NCBI RefSeq assembly: GCF_000524195.1
Contig: NW_020170397.1
Location: forward strand, 1,079,809 to 1,143,808
Reading direction: 5' to 3'
DNA length: 64,000 nt
Source of the DNA: Echinococcus granulosus
Taxonomy: Eukaryota > Platyhelminthes > Cestoda > Cyclophyllidea > Taeniidae
The notes below the pieces were generated by a model that saw nothing but the letters and a program-made list of their open reading frames with translations, did no database searches and had not been told where the DNA came from. Numbering within the stretch: the stretch's first letter is position 1; every line of letters starts with the position of its first letter. The position numbers and the translations under genes were made by a program. Below are positions 63,732 to 64,000 of this stretch, in pieces.

Positions 63732-63909
63732 TGTAATGCGCTAATTATTTGTTTAGCTCTCGGTTTTGGTTGTGGGCTACTTCGGTGCTCCGCCATTGTA
63801 ACCTCCAGACTATGCTAGTCGCCCCCAACCCCTTCTGTACGTCGACAATACACATTCTGCCCAAGTATTATGTCTTCAATCGTCTTCACAAAAGTCTCGA
63901 GACGTTACA
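63732..63909 (-). repeat. Solo terminal repeat of the TRIM family, minus orientation
   Basis: On the plus strand it runs from TGTAATGCGCTAATTATTTG to CTCGAGACGTTACA, so it has the TG...CA ends of the family and about 178 bp. It contains the CTCTCGGTTTTGG, CTCCGCCATTGTAACC and ACGTCGACAATACACATTCTGCCC blocks in the expected order. No internal region follows before the end of the window. Adjacent pentamers do not form a target duplication. Confidence 0.75.
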
Positions 63910-64000
63910 ATACATTTTCCCTTCATTGGCCACTATGTCATTGCATTTGAAACAAATCTAAGAAGCTGTTTTACTACTTTTTTTCTTGTACAAAATAGTA

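Noticed and set aside
1..64000. CRISPR arrays, bacterial operons, rRNA or tRNA genes
   Set aside because: Intron-split genes show a eukaryotic genome. I found no spaced identical repeats, no cloverleaf with intact A and B boxes, and no rRNA-like block.

Overview
The window reads as nuclear DNA of a flatworm, most likely a taeniid-type cestode. The genes are split by many short GT-AG introns, some only 34-49 nt long. The intergenic DNA is AT-rich. Between and inside the genes lies a family of about 1 kb non-coding elements with direct terminal repeats of about 190 bp. These look like the terminal-repeat retrotransposons in miniature (TRIMs) known from taeniid tapeworms. Lineage is inferred from these features and not proven by a marker gene.

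Layout. (1) 1-21648, plus strand: the 3' end of a giant sarcomeric Ig/Fn3 protein of the titin/twitchin family, at least 29 exons and about 6,030 residues in the window. It ends Ig-Ig-Fn3-kinase-Ig(x6)-Ser/Arg tail. The kinase lacks both catalytic aspartates and the glycine loop. (2) 22782-23881: a complete TRIM-like element. (3) 25367-26405, plus: mitochondrial ADP/ATP carrier, four exons with 34-38 nt introns. (4) 26406-30610: about 4 kb without a recognisable gene, then a solo terminal repeat at 30611-30807 with a perfect 5-bp target duplication. (5) 31322-33928, plus: TRIC (TMEM38-type) intracellular cation channel, six exons. (6) 34754-47467, minus: an alpha-2-macroglobulin/TEP family protein of the insect MCR type, with an LDLa module in the bait region and a lost thioester (GAAEN in place of GCGEQ). 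Two TRIM copies sit in its introns. (7) 50525-53700, minus: mitochondrial NAD kinase (NADK2 type). (8) 53701-58559: repeats (one TRIM, two solo repeats) and a weakly supported two-exon ORF of unknown function. (9) 58560-61973, minus: CD36/SCARB class B scavenger receptor. (10) 61974-64000: upstream DNA with one more solo terminal repeat.

The genes do not form a functional unit. Several would act in muscle and energy metabolism (titin-like scaffold, TRIC counter-ion channel of the sarcoplasmic reticulum, ADP/ATP carrier, mitochondrial NAD kinase), and two are membrane or secreted recognition proteins (MCR-like, CD36-like). Exon borders were placed by eye from GT/AG signals, reading phase and family similarity. 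In all five main genes the phases add up without a frameshift. No transcript evidence was available.
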